Assembly (NCBI GenBank): GCA_964390725.1
Contig: CAYMIW010000012.1
Coordinates: 1 to 64,000 of the forward strand
Length of the DNA: 64,000 nt
Source: JAABTH01 sp964390725
Lineage (GTDB): Bacteria > Bacillota > Dethiobacteria > DTU022
Reading direction: 5' to 3'
Program-made: the position numbers and the translations under genes
The notes under the pieces: model-generated
What the model saw: the letters and a program-made list of their open reading frames with translations, nothing else
Database searches by the model: none
What the model was told of the DNA's origin: nothing
Part shown: one piece after another, positions 33,467 through 43,092 of the stretch
How the letters are laid out: each line of letters opens with the position of its first letter
Position numbering within the stretch: position 1 is the stretch's first letter

Positions 33467-35158
33467 ATGCGCAGTCATAAAGTAACCAGGGGCATCGAGA
33501 GAGCGCCGCATCGTTCATTATTTCGCGCTTCAGGTTTACATCCGGAAGAATTAAAACGACCTTTGGTTGGTATAGCTAATTCCGCCAATGAAATAGTCCC
33601 CGGTCATGTCCAGCTGGATTCAATTGTAAAAGCAGTGAAAGACGGAGTGAGGATGAACGGGGGAACCCCGCTTGAATTTTCTACGATTGGAATATGTGAT
33701 GGTATCGCGATGAACCACGCCGGAATGCATTATTCTCTGGCCAGCCGTGAAATCATTGCCGATAGCGTTGAATTGATGACCGAAGCACACTGTTTTGACG
33801 CTCTTATCCTGGTTACCAATTGTGATAAAATCACCCCGGGAATGATGATGGCGGCAGCCAGGCTTGATCTTCCGGTAATTGTTGTTAGTGGCGGCCCAAT
33901 GCTGGCCGGTGAAGATAAAGGGAAAAAACTGGATTTAAACTCGGTTTTCGAAGGTGTTGGTGCGGTTAAGGCCGGAAAAATGAGCGAAGCCGAGCTTGAG
34001 GCAATAGAAAATAAAGCCTGTCCCGGCTGTGGCTCCTGCGCCGGCATGTTTACTGCCAATTCAATGAACTGCATGGCTGAAGCCCTGGGCCTGGCTTTGC
34101 CGGGTAACGGAACCATACCGGCAATAAGCAGCGAGAGAATTATCCTGGCCAAAGAGGCCGGTATGAAGGTGATGGATTTACTCAAAGCGGGTAAAACTGC
34201 AGGAGATATTTTAACAGGGGAAGCTTTTGAAAATGCCCTTGCCGTTGATATGGCTCTCGGCTGCTCAACGAACACTCTTCTGCACCTTACCGCCATTGCC
34301 TTTGAACGGGGGATCAAGATTGATTTTAACCGGGTTAATGAAATTAGTAAAAATACACCCCAGCTGTGTGTGCTTAGCCCGGCCGGAGAAAACCGAATTG
34401 AAGATCTCTACAGGGCCGGAGGGGTTCAGGCTGTAATGAAAGTCCTGCTTGAAGGAGGGCTGATCCGGGGTGATCTGCCCACAGTAACAGGCTTAAATGT
34501 ATCCGGTAACTTACAGGATTTTGCTGTTTTAGACCCGGCAGTAATCAGGCCACTTGATAAACCTTACAGGACTGAAGGCGGCCTGGCCGTTCTTTTTGGC
34601 AATCTCGCACCGGAAGGCGCTGTTGTCAAGCAGGGGGCAGTTGCCGAATCGATGCAGATATTTGAAGGACAGGCCAGGGTTTTTGACAGTGAGGACAGTG
34701 CTGTTGATGCAATAGGCAGCGGCAAAATTAGTGAAGGCAGTGTTATTGTAATCCGTTATGAAGGTCCGCGCGGTGGACCAGGTATGCGCGAAATGTTAGC
34801 ACCAACATCGGTTCTGGCCGGAATGGGGCTCGATGAGAAGGTATCATTGATAACAGACGGGCGTTTTTCCGGAGCAACCAGAGGTGCATCTATTGGTCAC
34901 GTGTCTCCCGAAGCGGCAGCCGGTGGTTTAATAGCCCTGGTTGAAGATGGAGATAAAATTGCCATTAACCTGCCTGCCCGCTCAATTGAATTGAAAGTGG
35001 ACCAGGCAGAGCTGGCTAAAAGACGCGAGTCCTGGAAGGCACCTCAGGTAAAAATAAATCGTGGATACCTGAAGAGATATGCCCGCCAGGTTTCATCAGC
35101 CGGCAGTGGTGCTGTCCTTGATGTTGCTTTCATGAATGGAGAAGGTGGTTCCAAATGA
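33467..35158 (+). CDS. ilvD: Dihydroxy-acid dehydratase
   Basis: 563 residues from the ATG at 33467, 6 bases after GGGGAGG; a TTG five codons upstream overlaps this site. It dehydrates dihydroxy-acids to the keto acids of Val and Ile. The cluster Cys residues lie in LVTNCDKITPGMMMAA and PGCGSCAGMFTANSMN; C-terminal motifs are YEGPRGGPGMREML and TDGRFSGATRGASIGH. It overlaps ilvB by 4 bases. Confidence 0.96.
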   Translation: MRSHKVTRGIERAPHRSLFRASGLHPEELKRPLVGIANSANEIVPGHVQLDSIVKAVKDGVRMNGGTPLEFSTIGICDGIAMNHAGMHYSLASREIIADSVELMTEAHCFDALILVTNCDKITPGMMMAAARLDLPVIVVSGGPMLAGEDKGKKLDLNSVFEGVGAVKAGKMSEAELEAIENKACPGCGSCAGMFTANSMNCMAEALGLALPGNGTIPAISSERIILAKEAGMKVMDLLKAGKTAGDILTGEAFENALAVDMALGCSTNTLLHLTAIAFERGIKIDFNRVNEISKNTPQLCVLSPAGENRIEDLYRAGGVQAVMKVLLEGGLIRGDLPTVTGLNVSGNLQDFAVLDPAVIRPLDKPYRTEGGLAVLFGNLAPEGAVVKQGAVAESMQIFEGQARVFDSEDSAVDAIGSGKISEGSVIVIRYEGPRGGPGMREMLAPTSVLAGMGLDEKVSLITDGRFSGATRGASIGHVSPEAAAGGLIALVEDGDKIAINLPARSIELKVDQAELAKRRESWKAPQVKINRGYLKRYARQVSSAGSGAVLDVAFMNGEGGSK

Positions 35159-36846
35159 AGAAAAAAATGATTAAAGGATCGGCAATGATCCTGAAGTCCC
35201 TTGAAAAAGAGGGTGTGGAGCAGATATTCGGCTTCCCGGGCGGGGCGGTACTGCCGCTTTACGATGCTCTTTATGATTCTAAACTAAAACACCTACTGGT
35301 TCGCCATGAGCAGGCTGCAGTTCATGCTGCAGACGGTTATGCGCGGGTTACCGGGAAGACAGGCGTCGTTTTTGCCACATCCGGGCCGGGGGCAACCAAC
35401 CTGGTTACCGGAATAGCGAACGCTTATATGGATTCAGTACCGCTTGTACTGATCACGGGGCAGGTAGCAAGCCCCTTCATTGGTACCGATGCTTTTCAGG
35501 AAGCGGATATTACAGGAATAACCCTGCCGATTACCAAGCACAACTACCTGGTTAAAGATGTAAATGATCTTCCGGCTGTCTTGTCCGAAGCCTTTTACAT
35601 AGCTTCTACAGGCCGTCGCGGCCCGGTATTAATAGATATTGCCAAGGATGTTTTCGACAGTGAAGGCTACTTCGATTATGAACTCGAGCGGCACATACCC
35701 GGGTACAATCCTACCTATGAAGGACATGCCGGGCAAATCAGCCGGGCGGTAAAAGCTATTCGTGATGCCCGCAAGCCGGTAATTTTTGGCGGCGGGGGGT
35801 TGATTCGCTCAGGAGCTTCGGAGCCCCTGAAGCAGCTAGCTGAAAAAGCACGCATTCCGGTAATTCTTTCCCTGATGGGTTTGGGAGCATACCCCGGTGA
35901 TGGTGAACTATTCCTGGGCATGCCTGGCATGCACGGTTGTATAACTGCAAATTATGCCCTTACTGAAGCCGATTTAATTGTAGCCACCGGGGTTCGTTTT
36001 GATGACAGGGTCACGGGTAAGCTTGAGACTTTTGCCCCTAATGCTAAAATAATCCACATTGATATAGATCCAGCTGAGATTGGAAAAAATGTTTTGATTG
36101 ATATCCCGATTGTTGGTGACGTAAAGCTTGTTCTGGAAGAATTGGTCCGCAAATTAAAGCCGGGTCATACTGCCAAGTGGTTGAAACAGATAGCTTCATG
36201 GCAGAAACAGTATCCTCTTCACGATGGTGCTGCTGACACAAACGGGTTCCTCAAGCCGCAATATGTAATCAGGGAGCTGAGCCGACTCAGTGGCGATAAT
36301 ACAATTCTTGCCACCGATGTGGGGCAGCACCAGATGTGGTGCGCCCAGCACTTCAACGTGCGCCGGCCGAATACATTCCTTACTTCTGGTGGGCTGGGGA
36401 CTATGGGATTTGGTTTTCCGGCTGCTATTGGCGCCAGACTGGCTGCGCCCGATAGCAGGGTAGTCTGTATTACCGGTGATGGCAGTTTTCAGATGAATAT
36501 CCAGGAGCTGGCCACTGTGGTTAACAATAAAATGGATATTACCATAGCGCTTATCAATAATGGGTTCCTTGGTATGGTTCGACAATGGCAGGATATGTTT
36601 TATGATAAACGCTATGCCCACACAGCCCTGAAGGGTAGCCCCGACTTTGTCTGTATCGCAGAAGCATATGGGGCTAAAGCTTTTCGCGCCGCTGATAGTA
36701 AAAAGGCAACTGAGGTTATTGAAGAAGCATTTAACCTTAAGGGTCCGGTTTTAATTGATTTTGTAGTTGACCCGGAAGAGAATGTTTACCCAATGGTTGC
36801 GCCCAACAGGCCGATTAATGAAATTATCACCGGGGGTGAATACTAA
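35155..36846 (+). CDS. ilvB: Acetolactate synthase, large subunit
   Basis: 563 residues. ThDP enzyme that joins two pyruvates, or pyruvate and 2-oxobutyrate. The N-terminal PYR domain has FGFPGGAVLPLYDALY with the catalytic Glu in VRHEQAAVHAADGYAR. The middle FAD domain is seen from about 190 to 330. The C-terminal PP domain has ITGDGSFQMNIQELATVVNN. It is coupled by overlaps to ilvD before and ilvN after. Confidence 0.96.
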   Translation: MKKKMIKGSAMILKSLEKEGVEQIFGFPGGAVLPLYDALYDSKLKHLLVRHEQAAVHAADGYARVTGKTGVVFATSGPGATNLVTGIANAYMDSVPLVLITGQVASPFIGTDAFQEADITGITLPITKHNYLVKDVNDLPAVLSEAFYIASTGRRGPVLIDIAKDVFDSEGYFDYELERHIPGYNPTYEGHAGQISRAVKAIRDARKPVIFGGGGLIRSGASEPLKQLAEKARIPVILSLMGLGAYPGDGELFLGMPGMHGCITANYALTEADLIVATGVRFDDRVTGKLETFAPNAKIIHIDIDPAEIGKNVLIDIPIVGDVKLVLEELVRKLKPGHTAKWLKQIASWQKQYPLHDGAADTNGFLKPQYVIRELSRLSGDNTILATDVGQHQMWCAQHFNVRRPNTFLTSGGLGTMGFGFPAAIGARLAAPDSRVVCITGDGSFQMNIQELATVVNNKMDITIALINNGFLGMVRQWQDMFYDKRYAHTALKGSPDFVCIAEAYGAKAFRAADSKKATEVIEEAFNLKGPVLIDFVVDPEENVYPMVAPNRPINEIITGGEY

Positions 36847-37352
36847 TGAAGCATGTTTTAGCAATTCTTGTGGAAAATAAGCCCGGTGCTTTAACGCGGA
36901 TTTCAGGGTTGTTCAGCCGGAGAGGATTCAATATAGACAACATAGCCGTCGGGGAAACAATGACTCCCGGCATAGCCAGGATGACCATAACTGTTGAAGG
37001 CAGCGATACTATAATTGAGCAGGTGGTTAAACAACTGCACAAGCTGGTCAATGTCCTAAAGGTTAGCAACTTATCCAATGAACCATCTGTAATGCGTGAA
37101 CTTATGCTGGTTAAAGTTAAAGCCGAAACAGGAAGCAGAAGCGATATTCAACAGATTGTTGAAACCTTCAGGGGAAAAGTTGTCGATGTTTCACCAGATT
37201 CTATGATTATCGAGGTTACCGGTCATGACGAGAAGCTGGAGGCAATTAAGCTTCTGCTGGAGCATTTCGGGATCAAGGAAATAGTAAGAACAGGTAAAGT
37301 GGCTTTGCTGAGAGGCTCAAAGATAACCAGGGAAGGTTATAACGGAGTTTAG
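36846..37352 (+). CDS. ilvN: Acetolactate synthase, small (regulatory) subunit
   Basis: 168 residues. The N-terminal ACT domain (VLAILVENKPGALTRISGLF, then RRGFNIDNIAVGETM) binds valine for feedback inhibition. A second ACT-like domain runs about 85-160. The start codon overlaps the ilvB stop by one base. The usual next gene, ilvC, is not here. Confidence 0.95.
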   Translation: MKHVLAILVENKPGALTRISGLFSRRGFNIDNIAVGETMTPGIARMTITVEGSDTIIEQVVKQLHKLVNVLKVSNLSNEPSVMRELMLVKVKAETGSRSDIQQIVETFRGKVVDVSPDSMIIEVTGHDEKLEAIKLLLEHFGIKEIVRTGKVALLRGSKITREGYNGV

Positions 37353-37385
37353 TGCGGCAAGCTTTTATGATGCCAGTTCCCGATC

Positions 37386-37415
37386 TTGCCTTATAGTTAA
37401 ACAAAAAGATATAAT
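37386..37415 (+). promoter_or_regulatory. Possible promoter of leuCD
   Basis: TTGCCT (37386-37391), 18 bases, TATAAT (37410-37415) in the 159-bp ilvN-leuC gap. It would allow leuCD expression without read-through from the T-box. Confidence 0.55.
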
Positions 37416-37511
37416 ACAGGTATAGTTATATCTTGCTGTTCAGGCAGTAACGCGGTTACTCACCATCCAGACAAGGAACACGTATGATTCCAAGAAGAAA
37501 GTAGGAGAACT

Positions 37512-38789
37512 ATGAGCAAAAATACAGGTTCGACCATGGTTGAAAAAATACTGGCCAAGCATTCAGGTCGAGAGAAGCTGGTTGCCGGGGAATTGATCAA
37601 CGCAAAAGTCGATCTGGCCCTTGGTAATGATATTACTGCTCCGGTTGCGATAAAAGAATTTGAACGGTTGGGCCTTGATCGGGTTTTTAATCCAGACAAG
37701 GTAGTTCTGGTCCCCGATCATTTTACCCCGAATAAAGATATTGCTGCAGCAGAGCAGACTAAGGTTGTCCGACGTTTTGCCAGGGAGTTTGGCATTAAAC
37801 ATTATTTTGAAGTGGGAAGAATGGGTATTGAACATGCTTTACTGCCCGAACAAGGCCTGGTTGGGCCCGGTATGGTTATTATCGGTGCTGACTCGCACAC
37901 CTGCACTTACGGTGCTCTCGGCGCTTTTGCCACCGGGGTAGGAAGTACTGATTTGGCTGCGGCAATGGCTAGCGGAGAAGCCTGGTTTAAAGTCCCCCAG
38001 ACCATGCTTTTTGAATATGATGGAACCCTTCCTGAATGGGTTAGCGGTAAAGATTTGATCATATACACCATTGGACAGATTGGTGTTGAAGGAGCACGCT
38101 ACAGGGCGATGGAGTTTACCGGAACGGCCATCGATAAACTATCGATGGATGGCCGGTTGACCATGGCTAACATGGCCATAGAAGCGGGAGGTAAATGCGG
38201 TTATGTTCAACCCGATCACATCACCTTTGCGTACTTGAAGGGACGGGTTAAAGTTCCTTATACCCCTGTATATAGTGATAAAGATGCAGTTTATGAAAAA
38301 GTATTCAAATATAATGTAGACATGCTGGAACCCCAGATATCATTTCCTCCTTCACCGGATAACGTAAAACCTGTATCGGAAGCGGCAGGAATTAAAATAG
38401 ACCAGGTGGTAATTGGCTCCTGCACCAATGGACGCATTGAAGATTTGCGTGTAGCAGCTGCTATACTGAAAGATAGAAAAGTGCATCCCCAGGTTAGATT
38501 GTTAATTATTCCGGCTACCCAATTAATTTACCGGCAGGCAGTCGACGAAGGATTAATGTCCATATTTATCGACGCCGAAGCGGCAGTCAGTACACCAACC
38601 TGCGGCCCTTGTCTCGGTGGACACATGGGTATACTGGCTTCAGGTGAAGTTGGTCTTGCAACAACCAATAGAAACTTTGTCGGGCGGATGGGACATCCGG
38701 AAAGTGAACTGTACTTGTGTAATCCCGCCGTAGCAGCCGCTTCAGCAGTAGCCGGTCAGATAGTGCACCCGAAGGAGGTAGTAAAATGA
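37512..38789 (+). CDS. leuC: 3-Isopropylmalate dehydratase, large subunit
   Basis: 425 residues, the shorter LeuC type of Clostridia and archaea. It isomerises isopropylmalate for leucine. [4Fe-4S] Cys ligands are in IGADSHTCTYGALGAF, VIGSCTNGRIEDLRVA and TPTCGPCLGGHMG. Homoaconitase of the same family is an alternative reading by sequence; the ilv context supports leucine. It overlaps leuD by 4 bases. Confidence 0.92.
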   Translation: MSKNTGSTMVEKILAKHSGREKLVAGELINAKVDLALGNDITAPVAIKEFERLGLDRVFNPDKVVLVPDHFTPNKDIAAAEQTKVVRRFAREFGIKHYFEVGRMGIEHALLPEQGLVGPGMVIIGADSHTCTYGALGAFATGVGSTDLAAAMASGEAWFKVPQTMLFEYDGTLPEWVSGKDLIIYTIGQIGVEGARYRAMEFTGTAIDKLSMDGRLTMANMAIEAGGKCGYVQPDHITFAYLKGRVKVPYTPVYSDKDAVYEKVFKYNVDMLEPQISFPPSPDNVKPVSEAAGIKIDQVVIGSCTNGRIEDLRVAAAILKDRKVHPQVRLLIIPATQLIYRQAVDEGLMSIFIDAEAAVSTPTCGPCLGGHMGILASGEVGLATTNRNFVGRMGHPESELYLCNPAVAAASAVAGQIVHPKEVVK

Positions 38790-39283
38790 TTCTCGAAGGA
38801 AGAGTATGGATTTTTGGAGATAACATAGATACCGATGCAATTATTGCTGCCCGCTATCTGAGCACAGTAGTTCCGGAAGAGTTGGCTGCCCATTTAATGG
38901 AAGATATTAAACCGGATTTCCCCGGCCTGGTTAAACCGGGAGATATAATTGTTGCCGGCAATAATTTTGGTTGCGGCAGTTCAAGGGAGCATGCTCCATT
39001 GGCAATTAAGGGAGCCGGTGTTTCATGTGTTGTTGCCCGCAGTTTTGCCCGTATTTTTTATCGTAATGCAATTAATATCGGGTTGCCCATCCTTGAGTGT
39101 AGCGATGATTTAACTATGCTCAGGCCAGGAGAAGATCACCTGAAAGTTGATCTTGACCTGGGGCAGATTACTCACATTGAAAACGGTAATCAATATAGCG
39201 CTGAACAGTTTCCACCCTTTATGCAGGAATTAATCAGCTGTGGAGGCCTGATCGACTATGTCAAGGCCCGGTTGGATCAATAA
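38786..39283 (+). CDS. leuD: 3-Isopropylmalate dehydratase, small subunit
   Basis: 165 residues. Swivel domain: ILEGRVWIFGDNIDTDAIIA, then NNFGCGSSREHAPLAIKGAG and FARIFYRNAINIGLPILEC. It pairs with LeuC. leuA and leuB are not adjacent. Confidence 0.93.
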   Translation: MILEGRVWIFGDNIDTDAIIAARYLSTVVPEELAAHLMEDIKPDFPGLVKPGDIIVAGNNFGCGSSREHAPLAIKGAGVSCVVARSFARIFYRNAINIGLPILECSDDLTMLRPGEDHLKVDLDLGQITHIENGNQYSAEQFPPFMQELISCGGLIDYVKARLDQ

Positions 39284-39316
39284 GTTCAATTGAAAAGGTA
39301 CATTACTTTTTTATTA

Positions 39317-39478
39317 TTTTTTGTTTGCATTTTTTAAATTATAATGGTAGGGTTTAACCGGGAGTATGGTGCGCTTCAGCCTTATATATTCTTTCGCACC
39401 TGCTCCATGCTGCGTTCAATATATAATACTTCACTCCGGCTGCAACTACCGGCCGGGCAATCTTGAGGAGGCACATGA
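39317..39478 (+). promoter_or_regulatory. Promoter and hairpin leader of the EF-G-like gene
   Basis: A TATAAT at 39340-39345 has only a poor -35 (T-rich, about 39317-39322). In the leader GGAG-tat-GGTGCG (39361-39373) pairs with CGCACC-tg-CTCC (39395-39406) around a 21-base loop: 10 bp in two blocks. No T-run follows, so it is not a terminator. The ribosome binding site GAGGAGG lies 9 bases before the ATG. Confidence 0.45.
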
Positions 39479-41563
39479 ATGAAAAAGTATACCAGCGATA
39501 ATATTCGCAATGTGGCGCTAATATCTCACGGCGGTGCCGGTAAGACCTCTCTCACCGAAGCGCTGCTTTTCACATCAGGGGCAGTTAACCGCCTCGGTAA
39601 AGTGGAGGCGGGCAATACCATAACAGATTACGACCCGGATGAAATAAAAAAACAGGTGACGATTAATGTAGGGCTGGCGCCAATTGAATGGGATAATGTA
39701 AAAGTTAACTTGCTTGATACCCCGGGTTATTTTGATTTTATTGGAGATGTTTTGGGAGCGTTAAGAGTTGCAGATAGCGTTGTAACAGTGGTCTGTGCTG
39801 TCTCCGGTGTTGAAGTCGGAACTGAAAAAGTGTGGAGTTATGCAGATGATTTTAACCTGCCGCGCTGTGTTGTTATAAATAAACTTGATCGCGAAAATGC
39901 AAATTTTGAAGGCACTCTTGAACAACTGCGCAGTCATTTTGGTTTAAACGTAGCACCACTGCAGATGCCGATCGGTAAAGAGGCCGATTTTAAAGGGGTT
40001 GTCGATCTGGTTCGACAAAAAGCCCTTATTTTTTCTGATGATGGCATGAAGGTTACTGAAGAGGATATACCAGCTGATCTTGTTGATCAAGCCCAGGAGT
40101 TAAGGGAAAAACTTGTGGAGACAACAGCCGAGGCAGATGATGCTTTGCTAGAAAAGTATCTTGAAGGAGAAGTTCTTACTGATGAAGAGCTGAACAAGGG
40201 TTTACGCCAGGGAGTTTTAAAGGGCAAAATTATTCCGGTACTCTGTGCTGCTGCAACGAAAAATTCTGGTATGCAGCCTATACTTGATCTGATTAATAAT
40301 TACCTTCCCTCCCCTATTGATCAGGATGAGATTAAAGCTGTAAAACCGGGAACAGATGAAGAAGTCACCAGGAAACTGGATCAGGGTGAACCGATGTCTG
40401 CCTTTGTTTTTAAAACGCTGGCCGACCCTTATGTTGGTAGAATTAACTATTTCCGTGTTTACTCCGGATCGATTAAACCGGACAGTCAGGTTTACAATGC
40501 CGGTAAAGATATGACAGAGAGGCTGGGCCAGGTTTTCTCAATGAGAGGAAAAAACCAAATTAGCATGGAAGAAGTTGTAACCGGGGATATAGCCTGTGTG
40601 GCAAAGCTCCAGGAAACTGCAACGGGAGACACCCTGTGTGATCGTACCAGCCCTCTCGAATTTCCGAAATTACAATTCCCCGATCCGGTTATATCCTTTG
40701 CTGTTGATCCTAAAACTAAAGGTGACGAAGAAAAAGTTATGACCGGCCTGTCCCGTTTCCTGGAAGAAGACCCCACATTCCACCTTGAAAGACGTGCTGA
40801 AACAAAACAAACGGTTATATCCGGTCTCGGTGAACTGCACCTGGAAATTATAGTCAGCCGGTTGGCCCAGAAGTTTGGTGTGGAAGTTGATTTTTCAACA
40901 CCAAAAGTGCCTTACAAGGAAACTATTCGTGGCCAGTCGCGGGTTGAAGGAAAGCATAAAAAACAGTCCGGTGGGCGTGGTCAGTTCGGACATGTCTATC
41001 TTGAGATGGAACCGGCAGAAACCGGGCAGGGCCTGGTATTCGAAGATAAAATCTTCGGAGGGTCCGTGCCGCGGCAGTATATCCCAGCGGTTGAAAAAGG
41101 GGTTCGAGAAGCAATGGACGCAGGGGTAATTGCCGGTTATCCGGTTGTAGATATTGTGGTAAAACTTGTCGACGGTTCTTACCACACTGTAGACTCTTCT
41201 GAAATGGCTTTCAAAATTGCTGCTTCACAGGCTTTCCGTAAAGGTATGGAAGAAGCGGGTCCCGTGTTGCTTGAGCCGGTTATGGATATAGAAGTAGTCG
41301 TTCCCGATGCATTCATGGGCGATATCATGGGTGATTTAAACAGTAAAAGAGGGCGTATTCAGGGCATGGAACCGGAAGGCAACTTACAAAAAATTCGTGC
41401 CCAGGTTCCTTTGGCAGAGATGTTTAAATACTCAATTGACCTTCGTTCTATGACCCAGGGCCGTGGCTTTTTCACAATGGCATTCTCACATTATGAAGAA
41501 GTGCCGCACCAGGTTGCTGAGCAGATTGTGGCTGCTATCCAGAAGGAAAAAGAAGAAGAATAA
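39479..41563 (+). CDS. Elongation factor G-like GTPase (FusA2 group)
   Basis: 694 residues with the five EF-G domains. G1 is ISHGGAGKTSLTEALLF near residue 16, unlike the usual AHIDAGKTT of true EF-G; G3 is LLDTPGYFDFIGDV and G4 NKLD. Domain IV (about 490-600) has KKQSGGRGQFGHVYLEMEP and VKLVDGSYHTVDSSEMAF. The G1 form places it in the second EF-G-like family found in many Gram-positives beside the main FusA of the ribosomal cluster. Its precise role is not settled. It stands alone with its own leader and terminator. Confidence 0.87.
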   Translation: MKKYTSDNIRNVALISHGGAGKTSLTEALLFTSGAVNRLGKVEAGNTITDYDPDEIKKQVTINVGLAPIEWDNVKVNLLDTPGYFDFIGDVLGALRVADSVVTVVCAVSGVEVGTEKVWSYADDFNLPRCVVINKLDRENANFEGTLEQLRSHFGLNVAPLQMPIGKEADFKGVVDLVRQKALIFSDDGMKVTEEDIPADLVDQAQELREKLVETTAEADDALLEKYLEGEVLTDEELNKGLRQGVLKGKIIPVLCAAATKNSGMQPILDLINNYLPSPIDQDEIKAVKPGTDEEVTRKLDQGEPMSAFVFKTLADPYVGRINYFRVYSGSIKPDSQVYNAGKDMTERLGQVFSMRGKNQISMEEVVTGDIACVAKLQETATGDTLCDRTSPLEFPKLQFPDPVISFAVDPKTKGDEEKVMTGLSRFLEEDPTFHLERRAETKQTVISGLGELHLEIIVSRLAQKFGVEVDFSTPKVPYKETIRGQSRVEGKHKKQSGGRGQFGHVYLEMEPAETGQGLVFEDKIFGGSVPRQYIPAVEKGVREAMDAGVIAGYPVVDIVVKLVDGSYHTVDSSEMAFKIAASQAFRKGMEEAGPVLLEPVMDIEVVVPDAFMGDIMGDLNSKRGRIQGMEPEGNLQKIRAQVPLAEMFKYSIDLRSMTQGRGFFTMAFSHYEEVPHQVAEQIVAAIQKEKEEE

Positions 41564-41591
41564 TCATTCTAAACACATTATTTTGATCAAA

Positions 41592-41624
41592 ATGGGGCGG
41601 TTATCAACCGCCCCATGCGTTTTT
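41592..41624. terminator. Strong terminator between convergent genes
   Basis: A perfect 11-bp stem (ATGGGGCGGTT with AACCGCCCCAT, 41592-41616, 3-base loop). It is followed by GCGTTTTT on the plus strand and by TTTGATC on the minus strand, so it may act in both directions. Confidence 0.9.
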
Positions 41625-41663
41625 AAATATGACCAGTTTACCTTCTTAATAACTGATACATTA

Positions 41664-42866
41664 TTATTCCCTTTTCAGTAAGCTTTTTTTTACTTTTACG
41701 ACAGCCCTATTCAAAACCAGCCTGCTAAACGAAAAGATTGGTTTAATGTCGTCAAGAGCCCATATGGCATGGGCTTTTTTATAAGAAAACCATGGTTTGA
41801 TAATTTCACCTAAGCTAAGCTGCCTGCTTTTCAGGTAAGCAACGCTGCTGATAAAATCTTCAAATGCATGCCAGAATACCCAGGGCCGATCTTCGGCTAA
41901 ATGTAAGTCGGGAAGAGGTTTACCGATCAAATCTCGATACATGGCATAAGTAAATTCTACCCCGCACTTGTCGAATAATACATTCAGGGTGCTTAGGCGG
42001 GCATTTATTTCGATCATATAGTAATGGCCTGAATCAGCATGCTGCTTAAATTCGATTTCACCATAGCCCCGGTAACCAATTTTTTCCATGTAACTCAGAC
42101 CTAAATCAACCAGTTCCTGAACATGTTTATGCCGTGTTAATGTTGATGAGCCAAAATTAATTGGAAACTGGCGCAGTTTTTGGGCGGTGAAAGTGTGTGT
42201 TGCCCGTCCCTCCCGGTTTATATATACGTCAAAAACGTACATATGATCGTCAAAACCGGGAATAATTTCCTGTACCATTACTTCAAGGGTTTCTCTGCGG
42301 GCTTTCTTCAGCGCTGTAAGCAGCTCCTCGCTGCTTTCAGCAAAAAGGCACTTCTGTCTGAACACTTTTACAAATTCATGTGAAAGTGCAGGCTTAATAA
42401 TACAGGGATAATTAATACTGGCAACGATCTCTGCGAGGTTAGCCTTTTCATCGGCAATGAAAGTTTGTGGCATTTGTAAATTAAATGAGGCAGACAATTG
42501 ATGAAGACCCTGCTTATCAATAATTTTTTCCAGTAGCCCTTCGGGCATTTCCGGGAAAAGAAAAAATTTCTTTAAACGTTCTGAATGGCGCGAAATCAGC
42601 AGGGCATAGCTGTCGGCTGTTGCCATTAATACTGGTTTCACTGAAAATTTGCTTCCATAATTAATCAAAAAGTCAGCCAGCTCTTCTTCGCTTTGATTGA
42701 TATCGGGGCATAACACCCGTTCAGTTACATAGCGTGATGCCAGGGCATAAGCTGAGGGGAAATGATAATCAAGAGCGTAAACAGGAACACCCCTGCGTCC
42801 CAGGCTGCGAATTGCGCCCAGGGCAGTATAAAAGTTTGCTCCCAATATTACAACAGGCGGCTGCAT
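41664..42866 (-). CDS. ATP-grasp ligase of unknown substrate (COG3919-like)
   Basis: 400 residues from the ATG at 42866, about 7 bases after AAAGAGGG; a TTG two codons upstream is possible. The N-terminal Rossmann-like part (VVILGANFYTALGAIRSLGR) is followed by an ATP-grasp fold, about 110-320. Visible ATP-grasp elements are YPCIIKPALSHEFVKVF, VMVQEIIPGFDDHMYVFDVY and YYMIEINARLSTLNVLFD, where Glu and Asn bind Mg. The last 80 residues are a helical tail with WVFWHAFEDFISSVAYL. This group joins a carboxylate to an amine or similar nucleophile. It is divergent from ddl. Confidence 0.75.
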   Translation of the reverse strand: MQPPVVILGANFYTALGAIRSLGRRGVPVYALDYHFPSAYALASRYVTERVLCPDINQSEEELADFLINYGSKFSVKPVLMATADSYALLISRHSERLKKFFLFPEMPEGLLEKIIDKQGLHQLSASFNLQMPQTFIADEKANLAEIVASINYPCIIKPALSHEFVKVFRQKCLFAESSEELLTALKKARRETLEVMVQEIIPGFDDHMYVFDVYINREGRATHTFTAQKLRQFPINFGSSTLTRHKHVQELVDLGLSYMEKIGYRGYGEIEFKQHADSGHYYMIEINARLSTLNVLFDKCGVEFTYAMYRDLIGKPLPDLHLAEDRPWVFWHAFEDFISSVAYLKSRQLSLGEIIKPWFSYKKAHAIWALDDIKPIFSFSRLVLNRAVVKVKKSLLKRE

Positions 42867-43039
42867 GAACAACCCTCTTTCCGGTTTTCTTTAATATTAG
42901 CAGCAACTCATTTTGCTGCAATAACCAAGTTTGAAATAATACAGTGACTTATTTATTATAATATAAAGGCAGAATAATAATAAGAGTTTATGATGCACGG
43001 CCGGCAAAGTTTTGCTGCAGCCGGTTTCAAAGAGCGCTA

Positions 43040-43048
43040 TGTTATAAT
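43040..43048 (+). promoter_or_regulatory. Extended -10 promoter element before ddl
   Basis: TGTTATAAT with a perfect TATAAT (43043-43048) and TGN upstream, 45 bases before the ddl start; the -35 is poor. A CCGGC/GCCGG hairpin (43000-43024) lies just upstream. Confidence 0.5.
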
Positions 43049-43092
43049 TAATGCAAGTAATTTGAACAAGTTAAGCAATGGAGTGATAAATT

